From: an uncultured Alphaproteobacteria bacterium
GTDB taxonomy: Bacteria; Pseudomonadota; Alphaproteobacteria; Rhizobiales; Ancalomicrobiaceae
Reading direction: 5' to 3'
Assembly: GCA_937892955.1 (NCBI GenBank)
Contig: CALBKH010000110.1
Location: forward strand, 1-64,000
Length of the DNA stretch: 64,000 nucleotides
Under the pieces are notes generated by a model that made no database searches, was not told where the DNA came from, and saw only the letters and a list, made by a program, of their open reading frames with translations. A program made the position numbers and the translations under genes. How positions within the stretch are numbered: position 1 is the stretch's first letter; the number at the start of each line of letters is the position of its first letter. Shown in pieces: positions 7,871 to 17,605 of the stretch.

Positions 7871-10126
7871 TCACGTCCGCGTGTCGGACTTCGGCCGCCA
7901 ACGTGTCAGGGTGAGAGCATTGGTGACGACGCTGACCGAGCTCATCGCCATCGCCGCCCCGGCGAGCGCCGGGGTGAGGTGGCCGAGCGCGGCGAGCGGC
8001 ACGCCGACGACGTTGTAGAAGAACGCCCAGAACAGGTTCTGGCGGATCTTGCGCCACGTCGCGCGGCTGATCTCCAGCGCCGCCGCCACCAACCGCGGAT
8101 CGGAGCGCATCAGGGTGATGCCCGCCGTCTCCAGCGCCACGTCGGCGCCCGAGCCCATGGCGATGCCGACATCGGCGGCGGCGAGCGCCGGCGCGTCGTT
8201 GATGCCGTCGCCGACCATGGCGACGGTGCGCCCCTCGGAGCGCAGCCGCCCGACCAGCGCCGTCTTGCCTTCCGGCCGCATCTCCGCCTCGACCGCGTCG
8301 AGACCGAGCCGGTCGCCGACGGCGCGCGCCACCGCGACCGCGTCGCCGGTCGCCAGCCGGACCGCGACCCGCGCCGCCTTCAGCGCCGCGACCGCCTCGC
8401 CGCTCTCGCCGCGCACCGGATCGGCGAGCGCCACCAGACCGAGCGCCTCGCGATCCCGCGCCACCGCCACCACCGTCTTGGCCTCGCCCGCCAACCGCGC
8501 CATCTCCGTCTCGAAGAGACGCAGATCGACGCCGAGTTCGCTCATCAAGGCGGCGTTGCCGATGGCCACGGTGCGCCCTTCGACGATCGCCGTCAGACCC
8601 CGCCCGACGAGGCTGCGCGCCGCCGTCGCCGGCGACGACGTGAGCCCGCGCGCCTTCGCCGCCGCGACGAAGGCCTTGGCCAACGGATGCTCGCTGACGC
8701 TCTGCGCCGAGGCGGCGAGCCGCAGCATCTCGTCGCCGGAGCCGCCGAGCACGAAGACGTCGGTGACCGACGGATGGCCCTCGGTGAGCGTACCGGTCTT
8801 GTCGAAGACGACGCAGTCGACGCCGTGCGCCCGTTCGAGCGCCTCGATGTCGCGGATCAGGATGCCCGCCTTGGCCGCCGCCCCGGTGCCGGCGACCAGC
8901 GCCGCCGGCGTCGCGAGGCCGAGCGCGCAGGGACAGGCGATGACCAGCACCGCCACCGCCGGAATGAGCGCGCCCTCGAAGTCGCGGCCCACCAGCCACC
9001 ACGTGGCGAAGGTGAGGATCGCGATGACCACGATGACCGGCACGAAGACGGCGGCGACCTTGTCGACCAGCCGCTGCACCGGTGCCTTGGCGATCTGCGC
9101 CTGTTCGACCAGATGGCCGATACGGGCGATGGTGGTGTCCTCGCCGACCGCGGTGACGCGGAAGGTGACGGCGCCCGAGCCGTTGATGGTGCCGGCCGTG
9201 ACCTTGTCGTCGACCGCTTTGGTGACCGGCACGCTCTCGCCGGTGACGAGGCTCTCGTCGAACTCGCTCGCGCCTTCGACGACGATGCCGTCCGCCGCGA
9301 CGCGCTCGCCGGGCTTGACCAGCACGAGATCGCCGCGCCGCAGGAGATCTGCCGAGACCACCTCGGCGACGCCGTCCTTCACCCGCGTCGCCGTGTCGGG
9401 GCGCAGCGCCATCAGCTTCGCCACCGCCGCCGTCGCCGAGCGCTTGGCCCGCGCCTCCATCAGCTTGCCGAGGAGGATGAGGGTCAGCACCGTCGCCGAA
9501 CCCTCGAAATAGAGATGGCCGTGCGAATGCTCGCCGTGGATGAGCACCATGGCGAGCGAGAATGCCCAGGCGACCGTGGTGCCGAGCGCCACCAGCACGT
9601 CCATGTTGGCCGACCGGCCACGCAGCGCCTTGAAGGCGCCGACGTAGAATCGCGTCCCGGCGATCACCTGGACCGGCGTCGCCAGCGCCACCTGCAGCCA
9701 CGGTGTCAGCCACGTCGCGTGCGCTCCCCAGGCCATCGGGATCATGGCGACGAGGAAGGGCGCGGTCAGCGCCGCCGAGATCAGGAAGACCAGGAAGGTC
9801 CGCTTCTCTTCCGCCGCTCGCTCCTCGGAAGCCCGCTCCAGCGCCGCCCGCCGCGCCGCCACCGCGGTGTCGCGCACATGGGCGCCGAAGCCGGCGCGCT
9901 CGATCGCCGCGACGAGAAGCTCGGTGTCGACGCCCGGCGCGGCGATCTCCGCCGTCTCCAGCGCCAGATTGACGTCCGCCCGCTCGACCCCGGGCACCCG
10001 CCCGAGCACCTTCTCGATTCGCGCCGCACAGGCCGCGCAGGTCATGCCGGTGACGTCGACGAGCACCGGATCGCCGGATCCGGAGACGGAAGAAGTGAGA
10101 TCGGCGGGAGCGGGCGAGATGGTCAT
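7871..10126 (-). CDS. copA: Copper-translocating P-type ATPase
   Basis: This P1B-type ATPase exports Cu(I) across the inner membrane. One N-terminal heavy-metal domain carries GMTCAAC. The membrane CPC motif (IACPCALGLATP), the phosphorylation site DKTGT, the SEHPLA motif and the hinge GDGINDAPALAAADVG are all present. The start at 10126 (MTISPAPADL) gives 751 residues, in the family range. An upstream in-frame ATG at 10222 would add 32 residues that resemble no family N-terminus. No metal-responsive regulator gene is adjacent, and I could not see a CueR-type palindrome in the gap to the divergent acetyltransferase gene. Confidence 0.94.
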   Translation of the reverse strand: MTISPAPADLTSSVSGSGDPVLVDVTGMTCAACAARIEKVLGRVPGVERADVNLALETAEIAAPGVDTELLVAAIERAGFGAHVRDTAVAARRAALERASEERAAEEKRTFLVFLISAALTAPFLVAMIPMAWGAHATWLTPWLQVALATPVQVIAGTRFYVGAFKALRGRSANMDVLVALGTTVAWAFSLAMVLIHGEHSHGHLYFEGSATVLTLILLGKLMEARAKRSATAAVAKLMALRPDTATRVKDGVAEVVSADLLRRGDLVLVKPGERVAADGIVVEGASEFDESLVTGESVPVTKAVDDKVTAGTINGSGAVTFRVTAVGEDTTIARIGHLVEQAQIAKAPVQRLVDKVAAVFVPVIVVIAILTFATWWLVGRDFEGALIPAVAVLVIACPCALGLATPAALVAGTGAAAKAGILIRDIEALERAHGVDCVVFDKTGTLTEGHPSVTDVFVLGGSGDEMLRLAASAQSVSEHPLAKAFVAAAKARGLTSSPATAARSLVGRGLTAIVEGRTVAIGNAALMSELGVDLRLFETEMARLAGEAKTVVAVARDREALGLVALADPVRGESGEAVAALKAARVAVRLATGDAVAVARAVGDRLGLDAVEAEMRPEGKTALVGRLRSEGRTVAMVGDGINDAPALAAADVGIAMGSGADVALETAGITLMRSDPRLVAAALEISRATWRKIRQNLFWAFFYNVVGVPLAALGHLTPALAGAAMAMSSVSVVTNALTLTRWRPKSDTRT

Positions 10127-10293
10127 GGCGGATATTTGGCGCTTTCCGTCGCCCCGGTCGAGGCCTTTTGCGGTCCCAAGTCCGTGAACTCGGACCTTCT
10201 TCCGATCGGGGAGACCCCTCATGCCCGTTGATCCCGGCTCGTCGCCGGGCCAAGGTCTCAGCGACGAAGTACACCCACGAGGAGATCCCCGCG

Positions 10294-11010
10294 ATGCCGG
10301 GCAACAAGGAAGAACGGCCGGTCGGCCCCACGCTCCAGGGCTGGAGCGAGAGGGCGCGGCCGGTTCGCGCCACCATCACCGGCGCCTGGGGACGGCTCGA
10401 GCCGCTCGATACCGCCAAGCACGGTCACGATCTGTGGAAAGCGATCGAAGGCCACGATTCGGTCTGGACCTATCTGAGCTACGGCCCCTTCGCCGACGAG
10501 GCGACCTTCCTCGCCTGGCTGAAGGGCCGCGAGGAACTCTCCGATCCACTGTCCTATGCCGTGGTCGACGCCGCCTCCGGCAAGGCGCTCGGCGTGCTCA
10601 CCCTGATGGAGATCCGCCCGGCGGCGGGCGTCGTCGAGACCGGCCACATCTTCTTCGCCCCCGTGCTGCAGAAGACCCGCGCCGCAACGGAAGCGATCTT
10701 CCTGGCGATGAAGCACGCCTTCGACGATCTCGGCTATCGCCGCTTCGAGTGGAAGTGCGACGCCCTCAACGCCCCCTCCCGCGCCGCCGCGATCCGCTTC
10801 GGCTTCACCTACGAGGGCATCTTCCGCCAGCACATGGTGATCAAGGGCCGCAACCGCGACACCGCCTGGTATTCGATCGTCGACAAGGAATGGCCGACGG
10901 TGAAGGCCGCCTTCGCCGCGTGGCTGAAGCCGGAGAACTTCGACGCCGAAGGTCACCAGAAGGCGGCTCTCGCCGACCTGCGCCCCAAGGCCAAGCCGGC
11001 GGCGCACTGA
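10294..11010 (+). CDS. GNAT acetyltransferase, RimJ/RimL-like
   Basis: This 238-residue N-acetyltransferase is of the RimJ/RimL type. The fold is visible in FADEATFLAWL, the beta strand YAVVDAASGKALGVLTLMEIRP, and the acetyl-CoA and acceptor region of strands 5-6 (RRFEWKCDALNAPSRAAAIRFGF), which is diagnostic of this subfamily. The start at 10294 has a GGAG ribosome binding site nine bases upstream; earlier in-frame ATGs lack one. Its natural substrate (ribosomal protein or small molecule) cannot be told. A strong hairpin terminator follows. Confidence 0.88.
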   Translation: MPGNKEERPVGPTLQGWSERARPVRATITGAWGRLEPLDTAKHGHDLWKAIEGHDSVWTYLSYGPFADEATFLAWLKGREELSDPLSYAVVDAASGKALGVLTLMEIRPAAGVVETGHIFFAPVLQKTRAATEAIFLAMKHAFDDLGYRRFEWKCDALNAPSRAAAIRFGFTYEGIFRQHMVIKGRNRDTAWYSIVDKEWPTVKAAFAAWLKPENFDAEGHQKAALADLRPKAKPAAH

Positions 11011-11027
11011 GAATATCCGGAAACGCG

Positions 11028-11063
11028 GAACGGCCGGAGCGGGATCCCTCGCTCCGGCCGTTC
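11028..11063. terminator. Bidirectional terminator between convergent genes
   Basis: A perfect 13-bp stem, GAACGGCCGGAGC / GCTCCGGCCGTTC, has a ten-base loop and stands between the acetyltransferase (+) and the ligase-like gene (-). It can serve both strands. A near-identical stem recurs after the homospermidine synthase gene. Confidence 0.75.
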
Positions 11064-11107
11064 TCGTCGGTGCATCGCCGCCGGGGACGAACCGGCGCCT
11101 TCGTGTC

Positions 11108-12355
11108 TCAACCGATGGGCCGCTCGTCGGCGATGATCTTGCCGTCGTTGGGCAGCGTTCCCGGCGCGACCGGCGTGACGGCGCCCTTGAGGCGGGTGAC
11201 CGCCGCCAGCGTGGCTGCGACCGCCGTCACGAAGGCCGGATCACCGACCGTGGTCTCGATCTTCAACTCCATCACGTCCTGCTCGTCGGCACGCGTCACC
11301 ACCAACCGCGCCCGGACGATCTCGGAATGGCGTTTGACCACCCGGTCGATGTCGGCCGGATCGACGAACATGCCCTTGACCTTGGCCTTCTGGTCGGCCC
11401 GGCCCATCCACCCCTTGATCCGCGGACCGGTGCGGCCGCACGGGCTCTCCTCGTCGAGGAAGGCGGAGAGATCGCCGGTGGCGAGGCGGATCACCGGATG
11501 GACCGGATCGATGCGGGTGACGACGACTTCGCCGACCTCCCCCGGCCCGACCGGCTCACCGGTCCCCGGCCGCACGATCTCGACGAGGATGCGCTCGTCG
11601 ACCATCATGCCCGGCACCAGCGACCCGTCCGGCGCGCTGGTCTCGTAGGCGACGAGGCCGACGTCGGCGATGGCATAGGCCTGCCGTACCCCGACGCCGC
11701 GCCCTTCGAGTTCCGCCCTCAGCGACGGCGGCAGGGCCGCACCCGAACACAGCGCCCGCTCGATCGACGAGACGTCCCGTCCCGCTTCGGCGCCGGCATC
11801 GAGCAGGATCTTGAGGAAATCGGGCGTGCCGACGTAGGCGCGCGGCCGATAGTGGCCGATCAGGTCGAGCTGCGCCTCCTTGTTGCCCGGCCCCGCCGGG
11901 ATCACCGGGCAGCCGAGCGCCCGGGCGCCGGCATCGAGGATGAAGCCGCCGGGCGTGAGGTGATAGGCGAAGGTGTTGAGGACCACGTCGCCGCGCCGGA
12001 TGCCGGCGGCGAACAGCGCCCGCGCCGTGCCCCACCAGTCGAGCGACGTCCCCTCCGGTTCGTAGATCGGCCCCGGTGAGGTGAAGAGGCGGCCAACGCC
12101 GACGAGCTTCGCCGTCGACAGCCCGGCGAAGGGCGGTCGCGCCGCCTGCAACTCCTTCAGCTCCGACTTGCGCAGCACCGGGATCGCCGCGAGGTCGGTG
12201 CGGCTCCTGAGCTTCGCCGCGGTGATCCCGGCGTAGCGGTCACGCCATGCACGCGTCGCCGCCAGATGTTCGACGGTCTCGCGGATCGCCTTCAGTTGGG
12301 TCCGCTCGCGGGTGAGCGGACGGCGGGTTTCCAATCGATCGTAGTACTCGGACAT
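11108..12355 (-). CDS. Phenylacetate-CoA ligase-like AMP-binding protein
   Basis: This 415-residue protein resembles the PaaK branch of adenylate-forming ligases, which make acyl-CoA from an acid, ATP and CoA. Visible parts are PAGPGNKEAQ and YVGTPDFLKILLDAG in the core, the adenylate-binding region AYAIADVGLVAYE, RLATGDLS, and the C-terminal GWMGRADQKAKVKGMFV. The usual P-loop-like STGTTG of PaaK reads FTSPGPIYEPE here, so catalytic competence should be checked. It is the last gene of the Liv operon, nine bases after livF, which suggests activation of the imported acid. Confidence 0.85.
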   Translation of the reverse strand: MSEYYDRLETRRPLTRERTQLKAIRETVEHLAATRAWRDRYAGITAAKLRSRTDLAAIPVLRKSELKELQAARPPFAGLSTAKLVGVGRLFTSPGPIYEPEGTSLDWWGTARALFAAGIRRGDVVLNTFAYHLTPGGFILDAGARALGCPVIPAGPGNKEAQLDLIGHYRPRAYVGTPDFLKILLDAGAEAGRDVSSIERALCSGAALPPSLRAELEGRGVGVRQAYAIADVGLVAYETSAPDGSLVPGMMVDERILVEIVRPGTGEPVGPGEVGEVVVTRIDPVHPVIRLATGDLSAFLDEESPCGRTGPRIKGWMGRADQKAKVKGMFVDPADIDRVVKRHSEIVRARLVVTRADEQDVMELKIETTVGDPAFVTAVAATLAAVTRLKGAVTPVAPGTLPNDGKIIADERPIG

Positions 12356-12364
12356 GTCGCGCCC

Positions 12365-13180
12365 TCAGGCCAGCCAACGTTTGCGGCGCTTGTAGTGCTT
12401 CACTTCCTTGAAGCTCTTGCGACCGGCGGCGGCGACGCCGAGATAGAACTCCTTGACGTCCTCGTTCTCGGCCAGCGACTTGGCCTCGCCGTCGAGCACG
12501 ATGCGGCCGGACTCCAGGATGTAGCCGTGGGTGGCGTGGCGCAACGCCACCGCCGTGTTCTGCTCGGCGAGCAGGAACGAGACGCCCTCCTCGACGTTGA
12601 GCCGATGGACGATCTCGAAGATCTCGTCGACGATCTGCGGCGCCAGCCCCATCGACGGCTCGTCGAGCAGGATCATCTTCGGCCGCGACATCAGCGCTCG
12701 GCCGACCGCCACCATCTGTTGCTCGCCGCCCGAGGTGTAGCCGGCCTGGCTCTTGCGGCGCTGCTTCAGCCGCGGGAACAGCTCGTAGCACCGCTCCAGA
12801 TCGGCCTTGATCGCCGAGCGTCCGTCGCGCCGGGTGAAGGCGCCGGTGAGCAGGTTGTCCTCGACGGTGAGATGGCCGAAACAGTGCCGACCCTCCATCA
12901 CCTGGATGCAGCCGCGCCGCACCAGTTCGTTGGGCGACAGAGACTGCACCTCCTCGCCCTCGAAGACGATCTTGCCCTTGGTCACCTCGCCGCGTTCGGC
13001 GTGGAGCAGGTTGGAGATCGCCTTGAGCGTCGTCGTCTTGCCGGCGCCGTTGGCGCCGAGCAGCGCGACGACACCGCCCTTCGGCACGGTGAGCGACACG
13101 CCCTTCAGCACGAGGGCGACGTGATCGTAGACCACCTCGATGTTGTCGACGGTCAGCATCGCGCCGGCGGGTTCGGTCAT
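12365..13180 (-). CDS. Branched-chain amino acid-type ABC transporter ATPase (LivF-like)
   Basis: This 271-residue ATPase of the Liv family has Walker A GANGAGKTTT, the signature TSGGEQQMVAVGRAL and Walker B KMILLDEPSMGL. It powers a HAAT-type importer together with the LivG-like ATPase upstream. The C-terminus carries a basic extension (KEVKHYKRRKRWLA) beyond the usual LivF end. The start at 13180 has a GGGAG site; the longer open frame upstream is non-coding sequence. Among Liv clusters, those with acyl-CoA ligases typically carry organic or aromatic acids rather than amino acids, so the substrate is left open. Confidence 0.93.
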   Translation of the reverse strand: MTEPAGAMLTVDNIEVVYDHVALVLKGVSLTVPKGGVVALLGANGAGKTTTLKAISNLLHAERGEVTKGKIVFEGEEVQSLSPNELVRRGCIQVMEGRHCFGHLTVEDNLLTGAFTRRDGRSAIKADLERCYELFPRLKQRRKSQAGYTSGGEQQMVAVGRALMSRPKMILLDEPSMGLAPQIVDEIFEIVHRLNVEEGVSFLLAEQNTAVALRHATHGYILESGRIVLDGEAKSLAENEDVKEFYLGVAAAGRKSFKEVKHYKRRKRWLA

Positions 13181-13292
13181 GATCGGGCTCCCGGATGGAC
13201 TGCGGATACGCCGCCGTGGACCGCGCGGGTCAGGCGCGGCCACGACGACTGGTCGAGACGGACGAGCCGCCTCGACGTCCTGTCGCTGCGGA

Positions 13293-14621
13293 TCACTTGC
13301 CGCAGGCTTCGGTCCGCGCCGGCCACGGCGCGTTCTTGTCGGCGTAGGCCTTGGCGTCGGCGACGAGCATCGGCCGCACCTTGTCCTTCATCGGCTCGAT
13401 CCAGTCGGAGACCTTGACCCACTTGGCGCCGTCCCACTGCTGGACGAACACGGCGTGCTCGCCCGAGTGGTCGTCGCAGGTGACCTTCACCGGCGACATG
13501 AAGCCTTCGAGACCGATCTCCTTGATGCGGGCCGCGTCGACGTTCAGCGTCTCGAGGCCGGCACGCACGTCGGCCGCGGTGACCACCTTCTTGCCCGAGA
13601 TCTTCTGGGCGTTGCGGATGGCCTCGGCGATCAGCATCGAGTTGTAGACGCCGTGGTTGTAGTTGTTCTCGCCGATGCGGTCCTCGCTCTTGACCGTCGA
13701 CAGGCCCTTGGCGAAGACGTGCTTCTTGATGTCGGCGATCGCCGGGAAATTGGCGCCGGTGCCGTTGAAGTTCAGCGTCAGGTAGCCCTTGGCGCCCGGA
13801 CCGCCGGCCTTGGCGTCGTCGTCACCGCCCGACCACCACACGCCGATGAACTTGTCCATCGGGTAGCCGATCTTGGCCGCTTCCTTGACGGCGGTCGGGT
13901 TCATCGCGCCCCAACCCCACATGATCATCCAGTCGGGCGAATCCGACTGCACGTTCAGCCACTGCGACGACTGATCCTGCATCTTGTCGCCCGGCACCGG
14001 GTACTTGGCCAGTTCGAAGCCGTTCTCCTTGGCGAGCTGCTCGAGCAGCGGGATCGGCTCCTTGCCATAGGGGGCGTCGAGATAGATGAAGCCGATCTTC
14101 TTACCCTTGAGCTTGGCCATGCCGCCGGACTTCTCGGCGATGTACTTCACCGCCACGGAAGCGCCGTCCCAATAGGTCAGCGGCGGGTTGAACACCCAGG
14201 GGAAAGTCTTGCCGTCGGCCGCCGCCGAGAGGCCGTAGGCCATCGACAGCACCGGGATCTTGTCGACGCCGGCCTTGGGGATCAGCTGCAGGGTGATGCC
14301 GGTCGACCACGGATTGTACATCAGGGCGCCCTTGCCCTTGGTCGCCTCGTAGCACTCGACGCCCTTCTGGCTGTTGTAGCCCGTCTCGCATTCTTCGAAG
14401 TTGATCTTCACCCCACCGATGCCGCCGTCGCGCTGGTTGAGCATCTCGAGGTAGTCGTGCATGCCGTCGGCGATGCCGATGCCCGAGCCGGCATAGGGGC
14501 CGGTCCGATAGGTGAGCAGCGGCACGTAGAGGCTGTCCTCGGCGCTGGCCGTGGAAACCGGCGGCAGCACCGAGGCGATGACCGAAGCCACCGAGAGAGC
14601 GAGTGCGTAACGTCCGAACAT
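13293..14621 (-). CDS. ABC transporter periplasmic substrate-binding protein (LivK-like)
   Basis: This 442-residue binding protein has a Sec signal peptide (residues 1 to about 27, ending STASA). The mature part is a type-I periplasmic binding fold: LLTYRTGPYAGSGIGIADG, then KGKKIGFIYLDAPYGKEP and a Trp-rich ligand region (WMIMWGWGAMNP, GVWWSGGDDD). The aromatic-rich pocket fits an aromatic or hydrophobic ligand; that is inference. The ATG at 14621 has a GGAGGAAA site eight bases before it. Gaps of 112 to 125 bases on each side are larger than elsewhere in the operon, which often marks higher expression of the binding protein. Confidence 0.93.
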   Translation of the reverse strand: MFGRYALALSVASVIASVLPPVSTASAEDSLYVPLLTYRTGPYAGSGIGIADGMHDYLEMLNQRDGGIGGVKINFEECETGYNSQKGVECYEATKGKGALMYNPWSTGITLQLIPKAGVDKIPVLSMAYGLSAAADGKTFPWVFNPPLTYWDGASVAVKYIAEKSGGMAKLKGKKIGFIYLDAPYGKEPIPLLEQLAKENGFELAKYPVPGDKMQDQSSQWLNVQSDSPDWMIMWGWGAMNPTAVKEAAKIGYPMDKFIGVWWSGGDDDAKAGGPGAKGYLTLNFNGTGANFPAIADIKKHVFAKGLSTVKSEDRIGENNYNHGVYNSMLIAEAIRNAQKISGKKVVTAADVRAGLETLNVDAARIKEIGLEGFMSPVKVTCDDHSGEHAVFVQQWDGAKWVKVSDWIEPMKDKVRPMLVADAKAYADKNAPWPARTEACGK

Positions 14622-14746
14622 CGGGTTTTCCTCCGTCTGTCGCCCGCTCCCCGCGCCGGGGCGACGCGTCGAGCGGGTTTCGGGTCTCTTCGTTGGTACG
14701 CCGCGACCCGACCCGATGAGATCGCGGCTCGTTTCGTGCCTCGCCC

Positions 14747-15823
14747 TCACCAGGGGAAGGGCCAGACCCTGAGCTTCTGCTTGGTCACGCCCCACAGTCG
14801 CGCCAGCCCGTGCGGCTCGACGATGAGGAAGAAGATGATCAGCGCGCCGACGATCATCGAATTGACGTGCTCGACGGTGGCCGACTGGATCTCGAAACCG
14901 AAGACCCCCGGCGCGAACTTGATGACCACCGGCAGAGCCCAGATGAAGGCGGCGCCGAAATAGGAGCCGATCATCGAGCCGAGGCCGCCGATGATCACCA
15001 TGAACAGCACCTGGAACGAGAGCGAGATGCCGAAGGCCGACGGCTCCGCCGCACCGAGCCAGAAGAACACCATCATCGCTCCGGCGACGCCGGCGAAATA
15101 GGACGACACCGCGAAGGCCGACAGTTTGGCCGGCAGGAGTTTGACCCCCATCAGCTCGGCGGCGATGTCCATGTCGCGCACCATCATCCAGGTCCGGCCG
15201 ATGCGGCCGTGGACGAGGTTGGAGGCGATGAAGGTGAGGAACACCACCAGTCCGAGAACCGCGAAGTAACGGGCCAGCGGCGTCGCCTCCGGCCCGGTGA
15301 TCGAGATGCCGAACATCGACCGTCGCGCCGCCTCGATCGCGCCCGACGACGAATAGTCGGTGAGCCAGCCGATGCGGATGAAGCACCACTCCAGAAAGAA
15401 CTGCGCCGCCAGCGTCGTCACCGCCAGATAGAGGCCCTTGATGCGCAGCGACGGCAGACCGAAGACCACGCCGACCGCGGCCGAGAAGAAGCCCGAGACC
15501 AGGATCCAGACGAGGACGTTCACCTCAGGAAAGGCGCCGGCGAGCTTGAAGGCGGCGTAGGCGCCGACGCCCATGAAGGCGCCGGTGCCGAGCGAGATCT
15601 GCCCGGCATAACCGGTCAGGATGTTGAGCCCGATCGCCGCCAGCGTGAAGATCAGCCCCGGGATCATGATCGAGGCGAGGACGAAGTCGTTGGCGACGAG
15701 CGGGACGACGACCACCGCCAGCGCCAGGAGTACGGCGATGCCGATCCGATCCTGGCGGATCGGGAAGATCGCCATGTCGGCGGCGTAGGTCGATTTGAAC
15801 TGTCCGACTTCACGATAGAACAT
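14747..15823 (-). CDS. ABC transporter permease (LivM-like)
   Basis: This 358-residue inner-membrane permease of the Liv family has about nine membrane segments. The family signature LNILTGYAGQISLGTGAFMGVGAYAA appears around residues 68-93 and is interrupted by no odd residue. A second hallmark, the EAA-like cytoplasmic loop, is seen near VRDMDIAAELMGV. It pairs with the LivH-like permease 15 bases upstream. The start MFYREVGQF has a GGGAGAG site. Confidence 0.93.
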   Translation of the reverse strand: MFYREVGQFKSTYAADMAIFPIRQDRIGIAVLLALAVVVVPLVANDFVLASIMIPGLIFTLAAIGLNILTGYAGQISLGTGAFMGVGAYAAFKLAGAFPEVNVLVWILVSGFFSAAVGVVFGLPSLRIKGLYLAVTTLAAQFFLEWCFIRIGWLTDYSSSGAIEAARRSMFGISITGPEATPLARYFAVLGLVVFLTFIASNLVHGRIGRTWMMVRDMDIAAELMGVKLLPAKLSAFAVSSYFAGVAGAMMVFFWLGAAEPSAFGISLSFQVLFMVIIGGLGSMIGSYFGAAFIWALPVVIKFAPGVFGFEIQSATVEHVNSMIVGALIIFFLIVEPHGLARLWGVTKQKLRVWPFPW

Positions 15824-15838
15824 GTCGGTTCTCTCCCG

Positions 15839-16795
15839 TCAGACGCGTTCGATGATCTTCTCGCCGAACAGGCCCTGGGGCCGGAACAGCAGGAAGCCGA
15901 GGGCGATGAGATAGGCGAGCCAGCTCTCGATGCCGCCGCCGAGGAGCCGTCCCCAGTAGATCTCGCCGATCTTCTCGCCGACGCCGATCATCAGACCGCC
16001 GACGATGGCGCCCGGCACCGAGGTGAAGCCGCCGAGGATCAGCACCGGCAGCGCCTTGAGCGCGATCACCTCGAGGTCGAAGGAGACCTGGGAGCGCGCA
16101 CCCCACATGATGCCGGTGACCAGCGCCACGATGCCGGCGGCGAACCACACGATCACCCAGATGCGGTTCAAGGAGATGCCGACCGACAGCGCCGCCTGAT
16201 GGTCGTCGGCGACGGCTCTGAGCGCCCGGCCGATCTTGGTGCGAGCGAAGAACACGGCCAGGAAGGTGACCATCAGGATGGCGACCACCGCCGCCGTCAT
16301 GTCGATCTCCTTCAGGATCAGGTTCTTGCCGAAGAGCGGGATCCGCATGATGCCGGTCGGGATGCCGAGCGCTTCGGTGATCATCACCTTGGGCTCGCCG
16401 CCGAACACCATCTCGCCGAGACCGACGAGGAAGCGGGTGAGGCCGATGGTCGCCATCAACAGGATGATGTCGGGCTGGTTGACCAGAGGTCTCAGCACCA
16501 CCCGTTCGATACCGATCGCCAGGATCAGCATGATGCCGATGGCCGCCGCCAGGGCCGGCCACGCCGGTACTCCGCTCTCGTGCAGGCCGACCAGCGCCAG
16601 CGCCGCGAACACCACCATGATGCCCTGAGCGAAGTTGAAGACGCCGGACGCCTTGAAGATCAGCACGAAGCCGAGCGCCACCAGCGCATAGAGCACGCCC
16701 GAGACGAAACCTTCCCAGATCACCTGGACCAGGAAGGTCGGGTTGGCGCCCATGCGGACGAAGGGATCGACGAAGATCGCGGTGAGAAGATCCAT
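15839..16795 (-). CDS. ABC transporter permease (LivH-like)
   Basis: This 318-residue inner-membrane permease of the Liv family has eight or nine hydrophobic segments. LYALVALGFVLIFKASGVFNFAQG near residues 35-59 is the typical LivH signature, and the cytoplasmic loop RALRAVADDHQAALSVGI is the ATPase-contact region. It lies 12 bases after the LivG-like gene and 15 bases before the LivM-like gene, so the three are clearly co-transcribed. Confidence 0.93.
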   Translation of the reverse strand: MDLLTAIFVDPFVRMGANPTFLVQVIWEGFVSGVLYALVALGFVLIFKASGVFNFAQGIMVVFAALALVGLHESGVPAWPALAAAIGIMLILAIGIERVVLRPLVNQPDIILLMATIGLTRFLVGLGEMVFGGEPKVMITEALGIPTGIMRIPLFGKNLILKEIDMTAAVVAILMVTFLAVFFARTKIGRALRAVADDHQAALSVGISLNRIWVIVWFAAGIVALVTGIMWGARSQVSFDLEVIALKALPVLILGGFTSVPGAIVGGLMIGVGEKIGEIYWGRLLGGGIESWLAYLIALGFLLFRPQGLFGEKIIERV

Positions 16796-16807
16796 GTGTG
16801 CGTCTCC

Positions 16808-17605
16808 TCAGTGCGACCGGCCGAGATAGGCGTCGATGACGGTCGGATCGTTCTGCACCTCGTCGGGCGTGCCGTCGGCGATCTTACGGCCGTATTCGAG
16901 CACCACGACGCGGTCGGAGAGATCCATCACCACGCCCATGTCGTGTTCGATCAGCGCGATGGTGGTGCCGAAGGTCTCGCGGATGTCGAGGATGAAGCGG
17001 CTCATGTCCTCCTTCTCCTCGAGGTTCATGCCGGCCATCGGCTCGTCGAGCAGCAACAGCTCCGGCTCCTGGGCCAGCGCCCGGCCGAGCTCGACCCGCT
17101 TCTTCAGGCCGTAGGGCAGCTTGCCGACCGGCACCTTGCGGATGTGCTCGATCTCCAGGAAGTCGATGATCTCTTCGACCTTCTTGCGATGCTCGATCTC
17201 CTCGTTCAGCGCCGGGCCGAAACGCAGGCACTGCCAGAAGAAGCCGCGGTGCATCTTCAGCGTCCGTCCCGCCATGATGTTGTCGAGGGTGGTGAGACCC
17301 TTGAACAGCGCGACGTTCTGGAAGGTGCGGCCGATGCCGCGACGCGCCGCCTCGTGCGGCCTGCGCCCGGTCCGCGCCTCGCCCCGGTGGATCACCCGGC
17401 CCACCTGCGGGTGGTAGAAGCCGTTGATGACGTTGAGCATCGACGTCTTGCCGGCACCGTTGGGACCGATGATCGCCCGGACCTCGCCGGCGACGATGTC
17501 GAAGGACACGTCGGTGAGCGCGTTGACGCCGCCGAACGACAGCGAGATGTCCTCGACCTGCAGGAGCGGCATGCCCTTCTCGATGGGAGGAAGCGAACTC
17601 TTCAT
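16808..17605 (-). CDS. Branched-chain amino acid-type ABC transporter ATPase (LivG-like)
   Basis: This 265-residue ATPase has Walker A GPNGAGKTS, a GLKKRVELGRAL segment in the signature position (LPYGLKKR in place of LSGGQ), Walker B LLLLDEPMAGM and the LivG-type C-terminus DAYLGRSH. The divergent signature is usual in the LivG proteins of ligase-linked clusters. The start codon overlaps the stop of the acyl-CoA synthetase gene by four bases (ATGA), so transporter and ligase are translationally coupled. Confidence 0.93.
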   Translation of the reverse strand: MKSSLPPIEKGMPLLQVEDISLSFGGVNALTDVSFDIVAGEVRAIIGPNGAGKTSMLNVINGFYHPQVGRVIHRGEARTGRRPHEAARRGIGRTFQNVALFKGLTTLDNIMAGRTLKMHRGFFWQCLRFGPALNEEIEHRKKVEEIIDFLEIEHIRKVPVGKLPYGLKKRVELGRALAQEPELLLLDEPMAGMNLEEKEDMSRFILDIRETFGTTIALIEHDMGVVMDLSDRVVVLEYGRKIADGTPDEVQNDPTVIDAYLGRSH